In this document: positions 8,691-18,856 of the stretch, in pieces
How the letters are laid out: each line of letters opens with the position of its first letter
Numbering within the stretch: the stretch's first letter is position 1
Assembly: GCA_001898415.1 (NCBI GenBank)
Contig: MKTU01000027.1
Coordinates: forward strand, 56,885-120,884
Direction of reading: 5' to 3'
Source: Rhodanobacter sp. 67-28
GTDB lineage: Bacteria; Pseudomonadota; Gammaproteobacteria; Xanthomonadales; Rhodanobacteraceae
DNA length: 64,000 nt
Made by a program: the position numbers and the translations under genes
Notes under the pieces: generated by a model
What the model was told of the DNA's origin: nothing
What the model saw: only the letters and a program-made list of their open reading frames with translations
Databases searched by the model: none

Positions 8691-11600
8691 GTGGGCGCGG
8701 CATCCAATCCAGTGTCAATTGACGACGGCATGTCGTTGCTGGACGTGCTGCCGGGCATCGCGCCTGCCGATGACGAAACCTGGCAAAGCCGCCGCGTGCC
8801 GCTCGACGGCGCATTGGCCACTTGCGTGGCGGCGCTGCACGCGGCCGATCCCGAGCGCGCGGCGCTGACCCTGCTGGCCGCGTTGGCGCGGGTCGAGGCG
8901 CAGCTGACCGGCGCCGAGTCCGCCGTGGCAACGCTGCACCAGGCCGGATGCACCCGCCAGCTGACCGTGCCAGTGCCCCGCGACGCGCCACGCAAGGCAT
9001 GGCTGGAGGGCGTGCTGTCCGCAGCGCGCGGGTCGGCCGCCCCGGTCACGGTGGCGTGGATGGTGCTGCAGGAGGCAGCGTTGCCGGACGCCGCCGCCGC
9101 GCTCTCCACCTGGCGCCTCGATTTCAGCGACGCGATCGCCCTCGAACTGCGCTGGCGCAGCCCGCTGACGGCAGCGAGCGTGGAGCTGCTGGCCGGTTGC
9201 GTGCAGCGCGCCTGGGCGGGCCTGCTCGACGAAGCTGACGCCGAGCCGGATCTCCTCGCTCCGGCCGAACGCCAGCGCTTGCTGGTGCAGTGGAATGACA
9301 CCGCGGTGCCGCGACACCGCGGCGACAGCGTGTCCGCGCTGTTCTCCCGCACCGCCGCCGCGCATGCGGATGCACCGGCGGTGGTCGAGGGCGGGCACGC
9401 CCTGAGCTATGCCCGACTCGATGAGCGGTCCAGCACCTTGGCCCGGCATCTGCTCGATGCCGGCGTCGTGCCGGGCGACATCGTCGGCGTCGCGCTGGAG
9501 CGTTCGGCGGGGGCGCTGGTGGCAATCCTCGGCGTGCTCAAGGCCGGCGCGGCCTACCTGCCGCTCGATCGCAGCCACCCGCCGGAGCGGTTGGCGTTTG
9601 CGCTGGCCGATGCGGGTGCGCGGATGGTGCTGGTCGCATCGGTCGCGGCTACGCTGCCGTTGCCCGATGGAGTGGCGTGCCTTGCGCTGGATGTCGTCGA
9701 GTCCGTACCCGTGCCGCACGACGCGCCGCTGCCCGTGGTCGACGGCGATGCGCTCGCCTACGTGATGTACACCTCCGGCTCCACCGGCACCCCCAAGGGC
9801 GTAGCGATCGCCCATCGTTCGATCATCCGGCTGGTGTGCGGCGTGGATTACGTGCGGCTGGATGCCGACACGCGCATGTTGCACGCCGCGCCGCTGGGCT
9901 TCGATGCGTCGACCCTGGAAATCTGGGGCGCGCTGCTGAACGGCGGTCGCGTGGTGGTCCATCCCGAAACTATCCCCACCGCTGCCGGCCTGGCCGCAAC
10001 CATTGCCGGCGAAGGGGTCGGCACGGCGTGGCTGACCTCGTCGCTGTTCAACGCCGTGGTCGACGAGGCGCCGCGTCGGCTGGAGGGGTTGCGCCAGCTG
10101 CTGATCGGTGGCGAGGCACTGTCGGTCGACCATGTGCGCCGCGCGCTGGCGGCCTTGCCCGGCGTGGAGATCATCAACGGCTACGGCCCGACCGAGTGCA
10201 CCACGTTCACCTGCACCTGGCCGATCCCGCGGGACCTGCCGGCCGACGCGCGCTCGGTGCCGATCGGCCGGCCGATCGCCGACACCCGCGTGTACGTGCT
10301 CAATCGCGCCGGCGAGCTGGTGCCGACGGGCGTGGTCGGCGAGCTGCACGTGGGTGGCGACGGCGTGGCGCGCGGTTACCTCGGACGGGCGCAGCTGACC
10401 GCCGAGCGTTTCGTGGCCGATCCGTTCGGCGCCGCCGATGGTCGCCTGTATCGCACCGGCGACCTGGTGCGCTGGCGCGACGACGGCGTGCTGGAGTTCG
10501 TCGGCCGGCGCGACGGCCAGGTCAAGATCCGCGGCTACCGCATCGAGACCGGCGAGATCGAGGCAGCGCTGCTGCGCCAGCCCGGCGTGCGCGCCTGCGC
10601 CGTCGTGCTGCGCGATGACCCGCCGCTGGGCAAGCGCCTGGTCGCCTACGTGGTCCCCGCCGCCACCCGCCCCGACCAGCCGGCGCTGCGCCGCGGCTTG
10701 GCTGCCGAACTGCCGGAGTTCATGCTGCCGGCCGCGTGGGTGGTGCTGGACGCGCTGCCGGTCACCACCAACGGCAAGCTCGACCGCGCCGCACTGCCGG
10801 CGCCGGGCAGCGCACGGCCGGAACTGGCCACGACCTACGAAGCCCCGGTGGGCGAAGCCGAGACGCGCCTGTGCGCCGCCTTCGCCACCAGCCTCGCGCT
10901 GGACAAGGTGGGCCGCCACGACAACTTCTTCGAGCTGGGCGGCAGCTCGCTGCTGGCGGTGCGGCTGATCGATCGCTTGCGCCGCGACGGCGATGCCGCG
11001 CTGGACGTGCTGACCTTCTTCCGCGATCCCACGCCGCTGGCGCTGGCCCGCCACCGCGATCACGCCGGCGCCGACGGCATCGAACCGGCGCGCCTCGCCC
11101 GCCCGCGTGCCGCCGGCGCGCAAGCCGGTGCCGAGCCGATCGCGATCATCGGCATGAGCGGCCGCTTCCCCGGCGCCGCGGACATCGAGAGCTTCTGGCA
11201 GAACCTGTGCGAGGGGCGCGAGTCGATCACCCGCTTCGCGCCGGGCGAGCTCGACCCGTCGATCCCGGCGAGCCTGCGCGACGATCCGGCCTACGTGCCC
11301 GCGCGCGGCGTGATCGACGGCGTGGAGCTGTTCGACGCCGCGTTCTTCGGCATCAGCCCGCGCGAGGCGGAGTTGATGGACCCGCAGCAGCGGCTGTTCC
11401 TGGAGCTGTGCTGGGAGTGCCTGGAACGCGCCGGCCATGCACCCGGCGCGCAGGACGGCCCGGTCGGCGTGTTCGCCGGCATGTACAACGCGACCTATTT
11501 CCAGCACCACGTCAGCGCGCATCCCGACCAGGTCGGGAAGCTCGGCGCGTTCCAGGTGATGCTGGACAACGAGAAGGATTTCATCGCGCCGCGGGTGGCA

Positions 11601-14600
11601 CACAAGCTGGACCTCACCGGTCCCGCGGTGAGCGTGCACACCGCCTGTTCCACCTCGCTGGTGGCGATCTGCCAGGCGATGGAGAGCCTGCGCAGCGGCC
11701 AGTGCGAGATGGCGCTGGCCGGCGGTGCCTCGATCACCTGTCCGCCGCGCAGCGGCTACCTGTTCCAGGACGGCGCGATGCTGTCGCCGGACGGCCACAC
11801 GCGAAGCTTCGACGCCGAGGCGCGGGGCACGGTGTTCAGCGACGGTGCGGCGGTGGTGCTGTTGAAGCGGCTGGCCGACGCGCAGGCCGATGGCGACCCG
11901 GTCATCGCGGTGATCCGCGGTGGCGCGATCAACAACGACGGCGGCACCAAGGCCAGCTTCATGGCGCCCAGCAGCGAGGGCCAGGCCGCGGTGGTCGCGA
12001 TGGCGCAGCGCAACGCCGGCGTCGACGCGCGCAGCATCTCCTACGTGGAAGCGCACGGCACGGCCACGCCGATCGGCGATCCGATCGAGGTGGAGGGCCT
12101 GGTCAAGGCGTTCCGGCGCGACACGCCGGATACCGGCTTCTGCCGCCTCGGTTCGGTCAAGAGCAACGTCGGCCACCTGGTGATCGCCGCCGGCGCGACC
12201 GGCGTGATCAAGACTGCGCTGGCGCTGGCCGAGCGGCGGATTCCGCCGAGCCTGCATTACGCCGCGGCCAACCCGGCGATCGACTTCGCCCGCTCGCCGT
12301 TCGTGGTCAACGATCGCCTGCATGACTGGACCAGCGCGCCCGGCGTACCGCGCCGCGCGGGCGTGAGTTCGTTCGGCGTGGGCGGCACCAATGCGCACGT
12401 GGTGCTGGAGGAAGCACCCGCACCGACGCCGAGCGAGGCGACCGCCGGGCCGCAACTGCTTTTGCTGTCGGCGCGCACGGCCACTGCACTGGGTACGGCG
12501 GCCACGCGGCTGGGCACACACCTGGCGGACTCTCCGGAAGTCGAGCTTGCCGACGTGGCGTGGACGCTGGCGGTCGGACGCAAGGCCTTCGCCCATCGGC
12601 TGGCCGTGGTCACCGAGTCCGCCACCAGCGCCAGCGCGCAGCTGGCCAGCGCGGAAATCGCCGCGGCGGCGACGCGCAGCACGCCGGCGCGGGCGAGCGA
12701 CGTGGTCTTCCTGTTCCCGGGCCAGGGCGCCCAGTATGCCGGCATGGGTCGCGCGCTGCATGCCAGCGAGCCGGTGTTCCGCGACGCATTCGACGCTTGC
12801 GCCAGCGCCTTGCGCAAGCAGGGCGGTTTCGACCTCGCCGCGTGCGTGTTCGCCGACGACCCGGCCGCGCTGCTGCCCACGGCGGTGATGCAGCCGGCGA
12901 CGTTCGCCATCGAATACGCGCTGGCGCAGTGGTGGATGAGCCTGGGCCTCGTGCCGGCAGCGATGATCGGCCACAGCGTGGGCGAGTTCGTGGCAGCCAC
13001 GCTGGCCGGCGTGTTCAGCCTGCGCGACGCGATCGCGCTGGTGGCGCGGCGCGGCGAGCTGATGCAGGCGCAGCCACCGGGCGCGATGCTGTCGGTGCGG
13101 CTGCCGCTGGATGCATTGCAGGCACGCCTGCCGGCGGATCTGGCGCTGGCAGCGGAGAACGCGCCTGGCGCCTTCGTGGTGGCCGGGCCGGCCGAGACGG
13201 TCGAGGCTTTCCGGGCGGCGCTCGAAGCGGACGGCATCGCCGCGCGCCTGCTGCAGACCTCGCACGCCTTCCATTCGGCGATGATGGAGCCGGTGCTGGC
13301 ACCGTTCCGCGAGGCGCTTGCCGCCGTCGAACTGGGCCGCCCGCAGCTGCCCCTGGTGTCGACCGCGCTGGGCGACTGGCTCGACCCCGCGCAGGCCGGC
13401 TCGATCGATTACTGGACGCAGCACCTGCGCGTGCCGGTGCGCTTCTCCGGCGCGCTGGCGCGGGTGCTCGACGCGCCATCGCGCGTGCTGCTGGAAGTGG
13501 GGCCGCGCCACACGCTGACCACGCTCGCCCGACAGCAACTCGGTACCGCGCGCGAACGCATCGTCGCCGTGCCCAGCCTGGCCGATGCGGCGGACGTGGA
13601 GCGCACGGCGCTGCTGCAGGCCGCGGGCCAACTCTGGTGCCGCGGCATGGCGCTTGATCCGGCACGACTCGACCATCGCGCGCGCCGCCGCCGCGTGCGC
13701 CTGCCCACCTATCCGTTCGAACGCCAGCGCTGCTGGCTGGATGCCGCACCCGCCACGGCGCCCGCGCCATCGTTCCCAGAACCGACACCCGTCGCCGCCG
13801 CGCCCGCGGCCGAGGAAGCCCCCATGCCGCAAGTCGCCATGCCCGCCGATCGCCGCCCCCGGCTGGTGAACCAGCTCAAGGCGGTGTTCGAGGACATCAC
13901 CGGGATCGAACTGGACGACGCCGACAGCACCAGCAACTTCATCGAGCTCGGGCTGGACAGCCTGATGCTGACCCAGGTCGCGCTGCACCTGTCGCGCGTG
14001 TTCCCGGTCAAGGTGACCTTCCGCCAGTTGATGGTCGACCACGCCAGCCTGAACCGGCTGGCGGCGTTGCTGGACGAGCAGATGCCGCCGGACGCGTCGA
14101 CGGCGGCGCCAGTTGCCGCGCCGGTCGCCGCCCCCGTGGCTGCGCCGACGCTCGCCGCGCCAACGCTTGCCGTGCCGGCGCTGCCGACGGCGGGAGCGGG
14201 CGGCAACGACTACGTGCGTCACGTGATCGACCAGCAGATGCAACTGATGGCACAGCAGCTGGCCTTGCTCGGGGGAACGGCGAGCGCCGCCGCACCCGTC
14301 GCGCCCGCACAGCAAGCAGCACCACCGGCCAGCGTGGCGACGCCACCGGCGGCAGCACCCGTGTCGACCAGCGCGGATCGCGACGAGGAAGCGGCGCTGG
14401 CGCACACCCGCTACGACGTCAAGAAGGCGTTCGGCGCGATCGCGCGCATCGACAACGGCCAGCTGGAACTGTCCCGCCACCAGCGCGAGCGGCTCGATCG
14501 TTTCATCGAGCGCTACGTCGCGCGGTCGCGCAAGTCCAAGCAGTACACCGAGGCGCAGCGCCCGCACATGGCCGACCCGCGCGTGGTGAACGGCTTCCGC

Positions 14601-15953
14601 CCGCTGACCAAGGAGATCGTCTACCCGCTGGTGGTCGAGCGCTCCAAGGGCTCGCGCCTGTGGGACCTGGACGGCAACGAATACGTGGATGCGCTGAACG
14701 GCTTCGGCATGAGCCTGTTCGGCTGGCAGCCGGATTTCGTGCTGGAGGCCATCCGCCGCCAGCTCGACCTCGGCTACGAGATCGGCCCGCAGCATCCGCT
14801 CGCCGGCGACGTGGCGCGACTGGTGTGCGAGGTCACCGGACACGACCGCGCCGCCCTGTGCAACACCGGTTCGGAAGCCGTGCTGGGTGCGCTGCGGGTC
14901 GCGCGCACGGTCACCGGGCGCAGCACCGTGGTGCTGTTCAGCGGCTCCTACCACGGCATCATCGACGAGGTGATCGTGCGCGGCACGAAGAAGCTGCGTG
15001 CGGTGCCGGCCGCGCCCGGGATCATGCGCAACACGGCGGAGAACGTGATCGTGCTGGACTACGGCACGCCGGAATCGCTGGAGATCATCCGCGCGCGCGC
15101 GCACGAGCTGGCCGCCGTGCTGATCGAGCCGGTGCAGAGCCGACGGCCCGATTTCCAGCCAGTCGATTTCCTGCGCGAAGTGCGCAAGATCACCGCCGCC
15201 TCCGGCACGCTGTGCATCTTCGACGAGATCGTCACCGGCTTCCGCGCCCATCCCGGCGGCACCCAGGCGCTGTTCGGCATCCAGGCGGACCTCGCCACCT
15301 ACGGCAAGGTGGTCGGCGGCGGTTATCCGATCGGCGTGATCGCCGGCAAGCGCGAGTTCATGGATGCGCTCGACGGCGGCAGCTGGCAGTTCGGCGACGA
15401 CTCGGTGCCGACCGTGGGCGTGACCTATTTCGCCGGCACCTTCGTGCGCCACCCGCTGGCGCTGGCGGCGGCGCAGGCGGTGCTCGAACACATCAAGGAG
15501 CAGGGCGCCGGCCTGCAGGAGCGGCTCAACGCGCGCACCACGGCGATGGCCGCCGAGCTCAACGCGTTCTGCGACGAAGTCGGCGCGCCGATCGCGGTCA
15601 AGCACTTCGCGTCGTTCTGGAGGACCCAGTTCCTGGAAGAGCATCCCTTGCAGGATCTGCTGTTCGCGATGATGCGCAGCCGCGGCGTGCACATCCTGGA
15701 CAACTTCCCCTGCTTCTTCACCTCCGCGCACAGCGAGGCGGATTTCCGGCAGATCACGCAGGCCTGGAAGGATTCGGTGATCGAACTGCAGGAGGCCGAC
15801 TTCCTGCCGCGGCGCACCGCCACCGCCCGCACCGTGATGGACGCGCGCCAGCCGCCGCTGCCCGGCGCGCGTATCGGCCGCGAACCGGACGGGCGTCCGG
15901 CGTGGTTCGTGCAGGTTCCCGGGCAACCGGGCAGCTACACCAAGGCAAGTTGA
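8691..15953 (+). CDS. Hybrid NRPS/PKS synthase: (C remnant)-A-PCP-KS-AT-ACP-aminotransferase
   Basis: 2420 aa. The N-terminal ~190 residues resemble only the tail of a condensation domain (no HHxxxDG). The A domain has [11 protein letters not shown] near residue 359. Residues read by eye at the ten code positions give D-A-L-W-L-G-G-T-F-K, close to the classic valine code. The PCP Ser lies in LGGSS (~750). The KS has Cys 986 in TACSTS plus HGTAT and NVGH. The AT has GHSVGE (Ser 1429) and HAFH, which favours malonyl-CoA. The ACP Ser is 1757. The C-terminal class III PLP aminotransferase (GSA-like) has Lys 2206 in [10 protein letters not shown]. There is no KR, DH or ER. The order KS-AT-ACP-AMT matches mycosubtilin/iturin synthases. 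GTG 8691 is chosen for AGGAGG at 8681-8686; ATG 8730 is the alternative. Confidence 0.9.
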   Translation: MGAASNPVSIDDGMSLLDVLPGIAPADDETWQSRRVPLDGALATCVAALHAADPERAALTLLAALARVEAQLTGAESAVATLHQAGCTRQLTVPVPRDAPRKAWLEGVLSAARGSAAPVTVAWMVLQEAALPDAAAALSTWRLDFSDAIALELRWRSPLTAASVELLAGCVQRAWAGLLDEADAEPDLLAPAERQRLLVQWNDTAVPRHRGDSVSALFSRTAAAHADAPAVVEGGHALSYARLDERSSTLARHLLDAGVVPGDIVGVALERSAGALVAILGVLKAGAAYLPLDRSHPPERLAFALADAGARMVLVASVAATLPLPDGVACLALDVVESVPVPHDAPLPVVDGDALAYVMYTSGSTGTPKGVAIAHRSIIRLVCGVDYVRLDADTRMLHAAPLGFDASTLEIWGALLNGGRVVVHPETIPTAAGLAATIAGEGVGTAWLTSSLFNAVVDEAPRRLEGLRQLLIGGEALSVDHVRRALAALPGVEIINGYGPTECTTFTCTWPIPRDLPADARSVPIGRPIADTRVYVLNRAGELVPTGVVGELHVGGDGVARGYLGRAQLTAERFVADPFGAADGRLYRTGDLVRWRDDGVLEFVGRRDGQVKIRGYRIETGEIEAALLRQPGVRACAVVLRDDPPLGKRLVAYVVPAATRPDQPALRRGLAAELPEFMLPAAWVVLDALPVTTNGKLDRAALPAPGSARPELATTYEAPVGEAETRLCAAFATSLALDKVGRHDNFFELGGSSLLAVRLIDRLRRDGDAALDVLTFFRDPTPLALARHRDHAGADGIEPARLARPRAAGAQAGAEPIAIIGMSGRFPGAADIESFWQNLCEGRESITRFAPGELDPSIPASLRDDPAYVPARGVIDGVELFDAAFFGISPREAELMDPQQRLFLELCWECLERAGHAPGAQDGPVGVFAGMYNATYFQHHVSAHPDQVGKLGAFQVMLDNEKDFIAPRVAHKLDLTGPAVSVHTACSTSLVAICQAMESLRSGQCEMALAGGASITCPPRSGYLFQDGAMLSPDGHTRSFDAEARGTVFSDGAAVVLLKRLADAQADGDPVIAVIRGGAINNDGGTKASFMAPSSEGQAAVVAMAQRNAGVDARSISYVEAHGTATPIGDPIEVEGLVKAFRRDTPDTGFCRLGSVKSNVGHLVIAAGATGVIKTALALAERRIPPSLHYAAANPAIDFARSPFVVNDRLHDWTSAPGVPRRAGVSSFGVGGTNAHVVLEEAPAPTPSEATAGPQLLLLSARTATALGTAATRLGTHLADSPEVELADVAWTLAVGRKAFAHRLAVVTESATSASAQLASAEIAAAATRSTPARASDVVFLFPGQGAQYAGMGRALHASEPVFRDAFDACASALRKQGGFDLAACVFADDPAALLPTAVMQPATFAIEYALAQWWMSLGLVPAAMIGHSVGEFVAATLAGVFSLRDAIALVARRGELMQAQPPGAMLSVRLPLDALQARLPADLALAAENAPGAFVVAGPAETVEAFRAALEADGIAARLLQTSHAFHSAMMEPVLAPFREALAAVELGRPQLPLVSTALGDWLDPAQAGSIDYWTQHLRVPVRFSGALARVLDAPSRVLLEVGPRHTLTTLARQQLGTARERIVAVPSLADAADVERTALLQAAGQLWCRGMALDPARLDHRARRRRVRLPTYPFERQRCWLDAAPATAPAPSFPEPTPVAAAPAAEEAPMPQVAMPADRRPRLVNQLKAVFEDITGIELDDADSTSNFIELGLDSLMLTQVALHLSRVFPVKVTFRQLMVDHASLNRLAALLDEQMPPDASTAAPVAAPVAAPVAAPTLAAPTLAVPALPTAGAGGNDYVRHVIDQQMQLMAQQLALLGGTASAAAPVAPAQQAAPPASVATPPAAAPVSTSADRDEEAALAHTRYDVKKAFGAIARIDNGQLELSRHQRERLDRFIERYVARSRKSKQYTEAQRPHMADPRVVNGFRPLTKEIVYPLVVERSKGSRLWDLDGNEYVDALNGFGMSLFGWQPDFVLEAIRRQLDLGYEIGPQHPLAGDVARLVCEVTGHDRAALCNTGSEAVLGALRVARTVTGRSTVVLFSGSYHGIIDEVIVRGTKKLRAVPAAPGIMRNTAENVIVLDYGTPESLEIIRARAHELAAVLIEPVQSRRPDFQPVDFLREVRKITAASGTLCIFDEIVTGFRAHPGGTQALFGIQADLATYGKVVGGGYPIGVIAGKREFMDALDGGSWQFGDDSVPTVGVTYFAGTFVRHPLALAAAQAVLEHIKEQGAGLQERLNARTTAMAAELNAFCDEVGAPIAVKHFASFWRTQFLEEHPLQDLLFAMMRSRGVHILDNFPCFFTSAHSEADFRQITQAWKDSVIELQEADFLPRRTATARTVMDARQPPLPGARIGREPDGRPAWFVQVPGQPGSYTKAS

Positions 15954-15958
15954 TCGCG

Positions 15959-18856
15959 ATGAGCATCGGAACCCCAGCCAGGGACGCGGCGCTCGCCGTC
16001 GACTACGACCCCTTCGCCGACGGCACGCTGTCGCGCGTGGTGCCCGGCACCGAGCCGCAGCGCGAAATCTGGCTGGCCGACCAGCTCGGCGCCGAGGCTT
16101 CGCTGGCCTACAACGAATCGGTCTCGCTGCACTTGCGCGGCGTGCTCGATGCGGCCGCGCTGCACGCGGCGTTGCAGTCGCTGCTGGATCGGCACGATGC
16201 GCTGCGCGCCAGCTTCGGCCCGGATGGCGAAGCCCTGTGCATACGCGAGCAGGTGAGCTTCGAGCTGCCGTTGCTCGACCTGTCGGCCGCCGATCCGGCG
16301 CGGCGCGAGCAGGCCGTGGCCGAGCGTCGCGCCGCGGTGGTGGAAACCCCGTTCGCGCTGGGCCGCGATCACCTGCTGCGCGGCGAGTTGCTCCGCCTGG
16401 CGCACGACGAGCACGTGCTCATCCTCACCGCCCATCACATCGTCTGCGACGGCTGGTCGTGGTGGGTGCTGGTGCGCGAGCTGGGCACGCTGTACGCGCA
16501 GCGGCTCGGCCACGCGGTGGAGGCGCTGCCGCCGGCCGAAGCGTTCGCCGACTACGCGCTGGCCCAGGCCTGCCAGCCGGATGCCGCATACGCGCAGGAC
16601 GAGCAGTACTGGCTGGCGCGCTTCGCCGGCGAGATCCCGGTGCTCGACCTGCCCACCGATCGCCCGCGCCCGGCCCGCCGCAGCTTCGGCTCCGCTCGCG
16701 AGGACTGGACGCTGGATGCGGAACTGGTCGCGGCGATCCGCCGCCTCGGCGCGCGCCAGGGCGCCAGCCTGTTCGCCACCTTGCTGGGCAGTTTCGCCGC
16801 CTTGCTGATCCGGCTGGCACACCAGTCGCGGGTGGTGATCGGCATCCCCACCGCCGGGCAGGCGATCGACGGCCACGACGCCCTGGTCGGCCACTGCGTC
16901 AACACCTTGCCGCTGCTGTTCGAGCCGGACCTGGACCGGCCCGCCGCGCTGGCCATCGAGCAGGCGCAAACCACCTTGCTCGACGCGCTGGAACACCAGC
17001 GCCTCACCTTCGGCAGCCTGCTGCGCAAGCTGCGCATCGGCCGCGACCCTTCGCGCCTGCCGCTGGTCAGCGTGATGTTCAACATCGACCAGGCGCTGGA
17101 CCACGAGGACTCGGCGTTCCCCGGCCTGCAGCTGGAATTCGCCAGCAATCCGCGCCGCTACGAGAACTTCGAGCTGGCGATCAACGCGGTGCAAAGCCAT
17201 GGCGAGCTGCGCCTGGAATGCCAGTACAACCGCGAGTTGTTCGACGGTGCCACGATCCGCCAGTGGCTGGGGCACTACCAGACCCTGCTGCAGGCGATGG
17301 CCGCCGACGACGACACGGCGTTCGGTCGGCTGCCGCTGCTGGCCGACATCGAGCAGCGCAAGGTGCTGGAGAAGTTCAATGCCACCCACGTCGACTATCC
17401 GGCCGGGCAGTGCATCCATGAACTGATCGAGGCGCAGGTGGCGCGCACGCCGCAGGCGATTGCCGTCAGCCATGAAGGCGCAACGCTGAGCTACGCCGGG
17501 TTGAACGAGCGGGCCAATCGGCTCGCCCATCACCTGCGCGCGTCCGGCGTGCGCCCCGACCAGCGCGTGGCGATCTGCGCCGAGCGCTCGCTGGAGCTGG
17601 TGGTCGGCCTGCTGGCCATATTGAAGGCCGGCGCGGCGTACGTGCCGCTCGACCCGGAATATCCACCCGAGCGCCTGGCCTGGATGCTGCAGGACTGCGC
17701 GCCGGCAATGCTGCTGACCCAGCAGGCGCTGGTGTCGCGGTTGGCGCCGCTGGCGCCGGCCGTGCCGCCGTTGGCGCTGGACCAGGCCGCGCCGGCATGG
17801 GCCGAGTGTGAGGCATCCAACCCGCTCGCGGCGGCAAACGGCCTGCACGACCGCCACCTCGCCTACGTGATCTACACCTCTGGCTCCACCGGCCTGCCGA
17901 AGGGTGCGATGAACGAGCATCGCGGCGTGGTCAACCGGCTGCGCTGGATGCAGGAGATGTTCGCTGTCGATGCACGCGACGTGGTGCTGCAGAAGACGCC
18001 GTGCAGTTTCGACGTCTCGGTGTGGGAGTTCTTCCTGCCGCTGATGAGCGGCGCGCGGCTGGTGATGGCGCGTGCCGGCGGCCATCGCGATCCGGCCTAC
18101 CTGGCCGATACCATCCGGCGCGAGCAGGTCAGCACGATCCATTTCGTGCCTTCGATGCTGCACGCCTTCCTCGACCACGGCGATACCGCGGCGTGCGCCA
18201 GCCTCAAGCAGGTGATCTGCAGCGGCGAGGCGCTGCCGGCGGTACTGGCCGCGGCGTTTTTCCGCCAGTTGCCCGGCGTGGGCCTGCACAACCTGTACGG
18301 CCCGACCGAGGCGGCGGTGGATGTCACCGCGTGGGCGTGCGTGGCCGGCGACGACGCATCGAGCATTCCGATCGGCCGCCCGGTGGCCAACACGCGCATC
18401 TACATCCTCGATGGCTATGGCCAGCCGGTGCCGGTGGGCGTGGCCGGCGAGATCTTCATCGGCGGCGTGCAGGTCGGTCGCGGCTACCTCAACCGCGAGA
18501 CGCTGACCGCCGAGCGCTTCCTGCCCGATCCGTTCGCCCACGACGCCGACGCACGCATGTACAAGACCGGCGACCTCGGTCGCTGGCGTGCGGACGGCAA
18601 CATCGAATACCTCGGCCGCAACGATTTCCAGGTGAAGCTGCGCGGTTTCCGCATCGAGCTGGGCGAGATCGAACACCGCCTCGCCACGAACCGGCGGTGG
18701 CGCAGGCGGTGGTGCTGGCGCGCGAGGATCGCCCCGGCGACATGCGCCTGGTTGCGTACATCGCCGGCGCGGCTGGCGCCAGCGCCGATCCGGCGGCGCT
18801 GTCCGCGCACCTGCGCGCGAGCCTGCCCGAGTACATGGTGCCGGCGCACTACGTGA
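15959..18856 (+). CDS. NRPS, upstream part of frameshifted gene: C-A
   Basis: Begins 5 nt after the PKS/NRPS stop (MSIGTPARD). The condensation domain has an intact HHIVCDG (residues 159-165). The adenylation domain has YTSGSTGLPKG near residue 639, and code residues read by eye are D-V-W-H-I-S-L-V-D-K, matching serine codes. Homology stops after RGFRIELGEIE: from about 18690 the frame reads Arg/Trp-rich nonsense to a stop at 18856, while normal NRPS sequence continues in another frame. Restoring one C near 18691 (AACCGG to AACCCGG, giving ATNPAVAQ) rejoins both parts into a 2161-aa C-A-PCP-C-A-PCP protein. Either a sequence error or a real lesion. As it stands, the product lacks its carrier domain. 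Confidence 0.8.
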   Translation: MSIGTPARDAALAVDYDPFADGTLSRVVPGTEPQREIWLADQLGAEASLAYNESVSLHLRGVLDAAALHAALQSLLDRHDALRASFGPDGEALCIREQVSFELPLLDLSAADPARREQAVAERRAAVVETPFALGRDHLLRGELLRLAHDEHVLILTAHHIVCDGWSWWVLVRELGTLYAQRLGHAVEALPPAEAFADYALAQACQPDAAYAQDEQYWLARFAGEIPVLDLPTDRPRPARRSFGSAREDWTLDAELVAAIRRLGARQGASLFATLLGSFAALLIRLAHQSRVVIGIPTAGQAIDGHDALVGHCVNTLPLLFEPDLDRPAALAIEQAQTTLLDALEHQRLTFGSLLRKLRIGRDPSRLPLVSVMFNIDQALDHEDSAFPGLQLEFASNPRRYENFELAINAVQSHGELRLECQYNRELFDGATIRQWLGHYQTLLQAMAADDDTAFGRLPLLADIEQRKVLEKFNATHVDYPAGQCIHELIEAQVARTPQAIAVSHEGATLSYAGLNERANRLAHHLRASGVRPDQRVAICAERSLELVVGLLAILKAGAAYVPLDPEYPPERLAWMLQDCAPAMLLTQQALVSRLAPLAPAVPPLALDQAAPAWAECEASNPLAAANGLHDRHLAYVIYTSGSTGLPKGAMNEHRGVVNRLRWMQEMFAVDARDVVLQKTPCSFDVSVWEFFLPLMSGARLVMARAGGHRDPAYLADTIRREQVSTIHFVPSMLHAFLDHGDTAACASLKQVICSGEALPAVLAAAFFRQLPGVGLHNLYGPTEAAVDVTAWACVAGDDASSIPIGRPVANTRIYILDGYGQPVPVGVAGEIFIGGVQVGRGYLNRETLTAERFLPDPFAHDADARMYKTGDLGRWRADGNIEYLGRNDFQVKLRGFRIELGEIEHRLATNRRWRRRWCWRARIAPATCAWLRTSPARLAPAPIRRRCPRTCARACPSTWCRRTT

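Noticed and set aside
14095-14210. Tandem-repeat-like run encoding [13 protein letters not shown]
   Set aside because: It sits between the ACP and aminotransferase domains and is an ordinary Ala/Pro inter-domain linker, not a DNA repeat element.
8715-15926. Very long antisense open frame (about 2400 codons) opposite the PKS/NRPS gene
   Set aside because: It lies wholly opposite a gene with intact catalytic motifs. Its Arg/His/Gln-rich composition is the usual shadow of GC-rich coding DNA, and it shows no domain.
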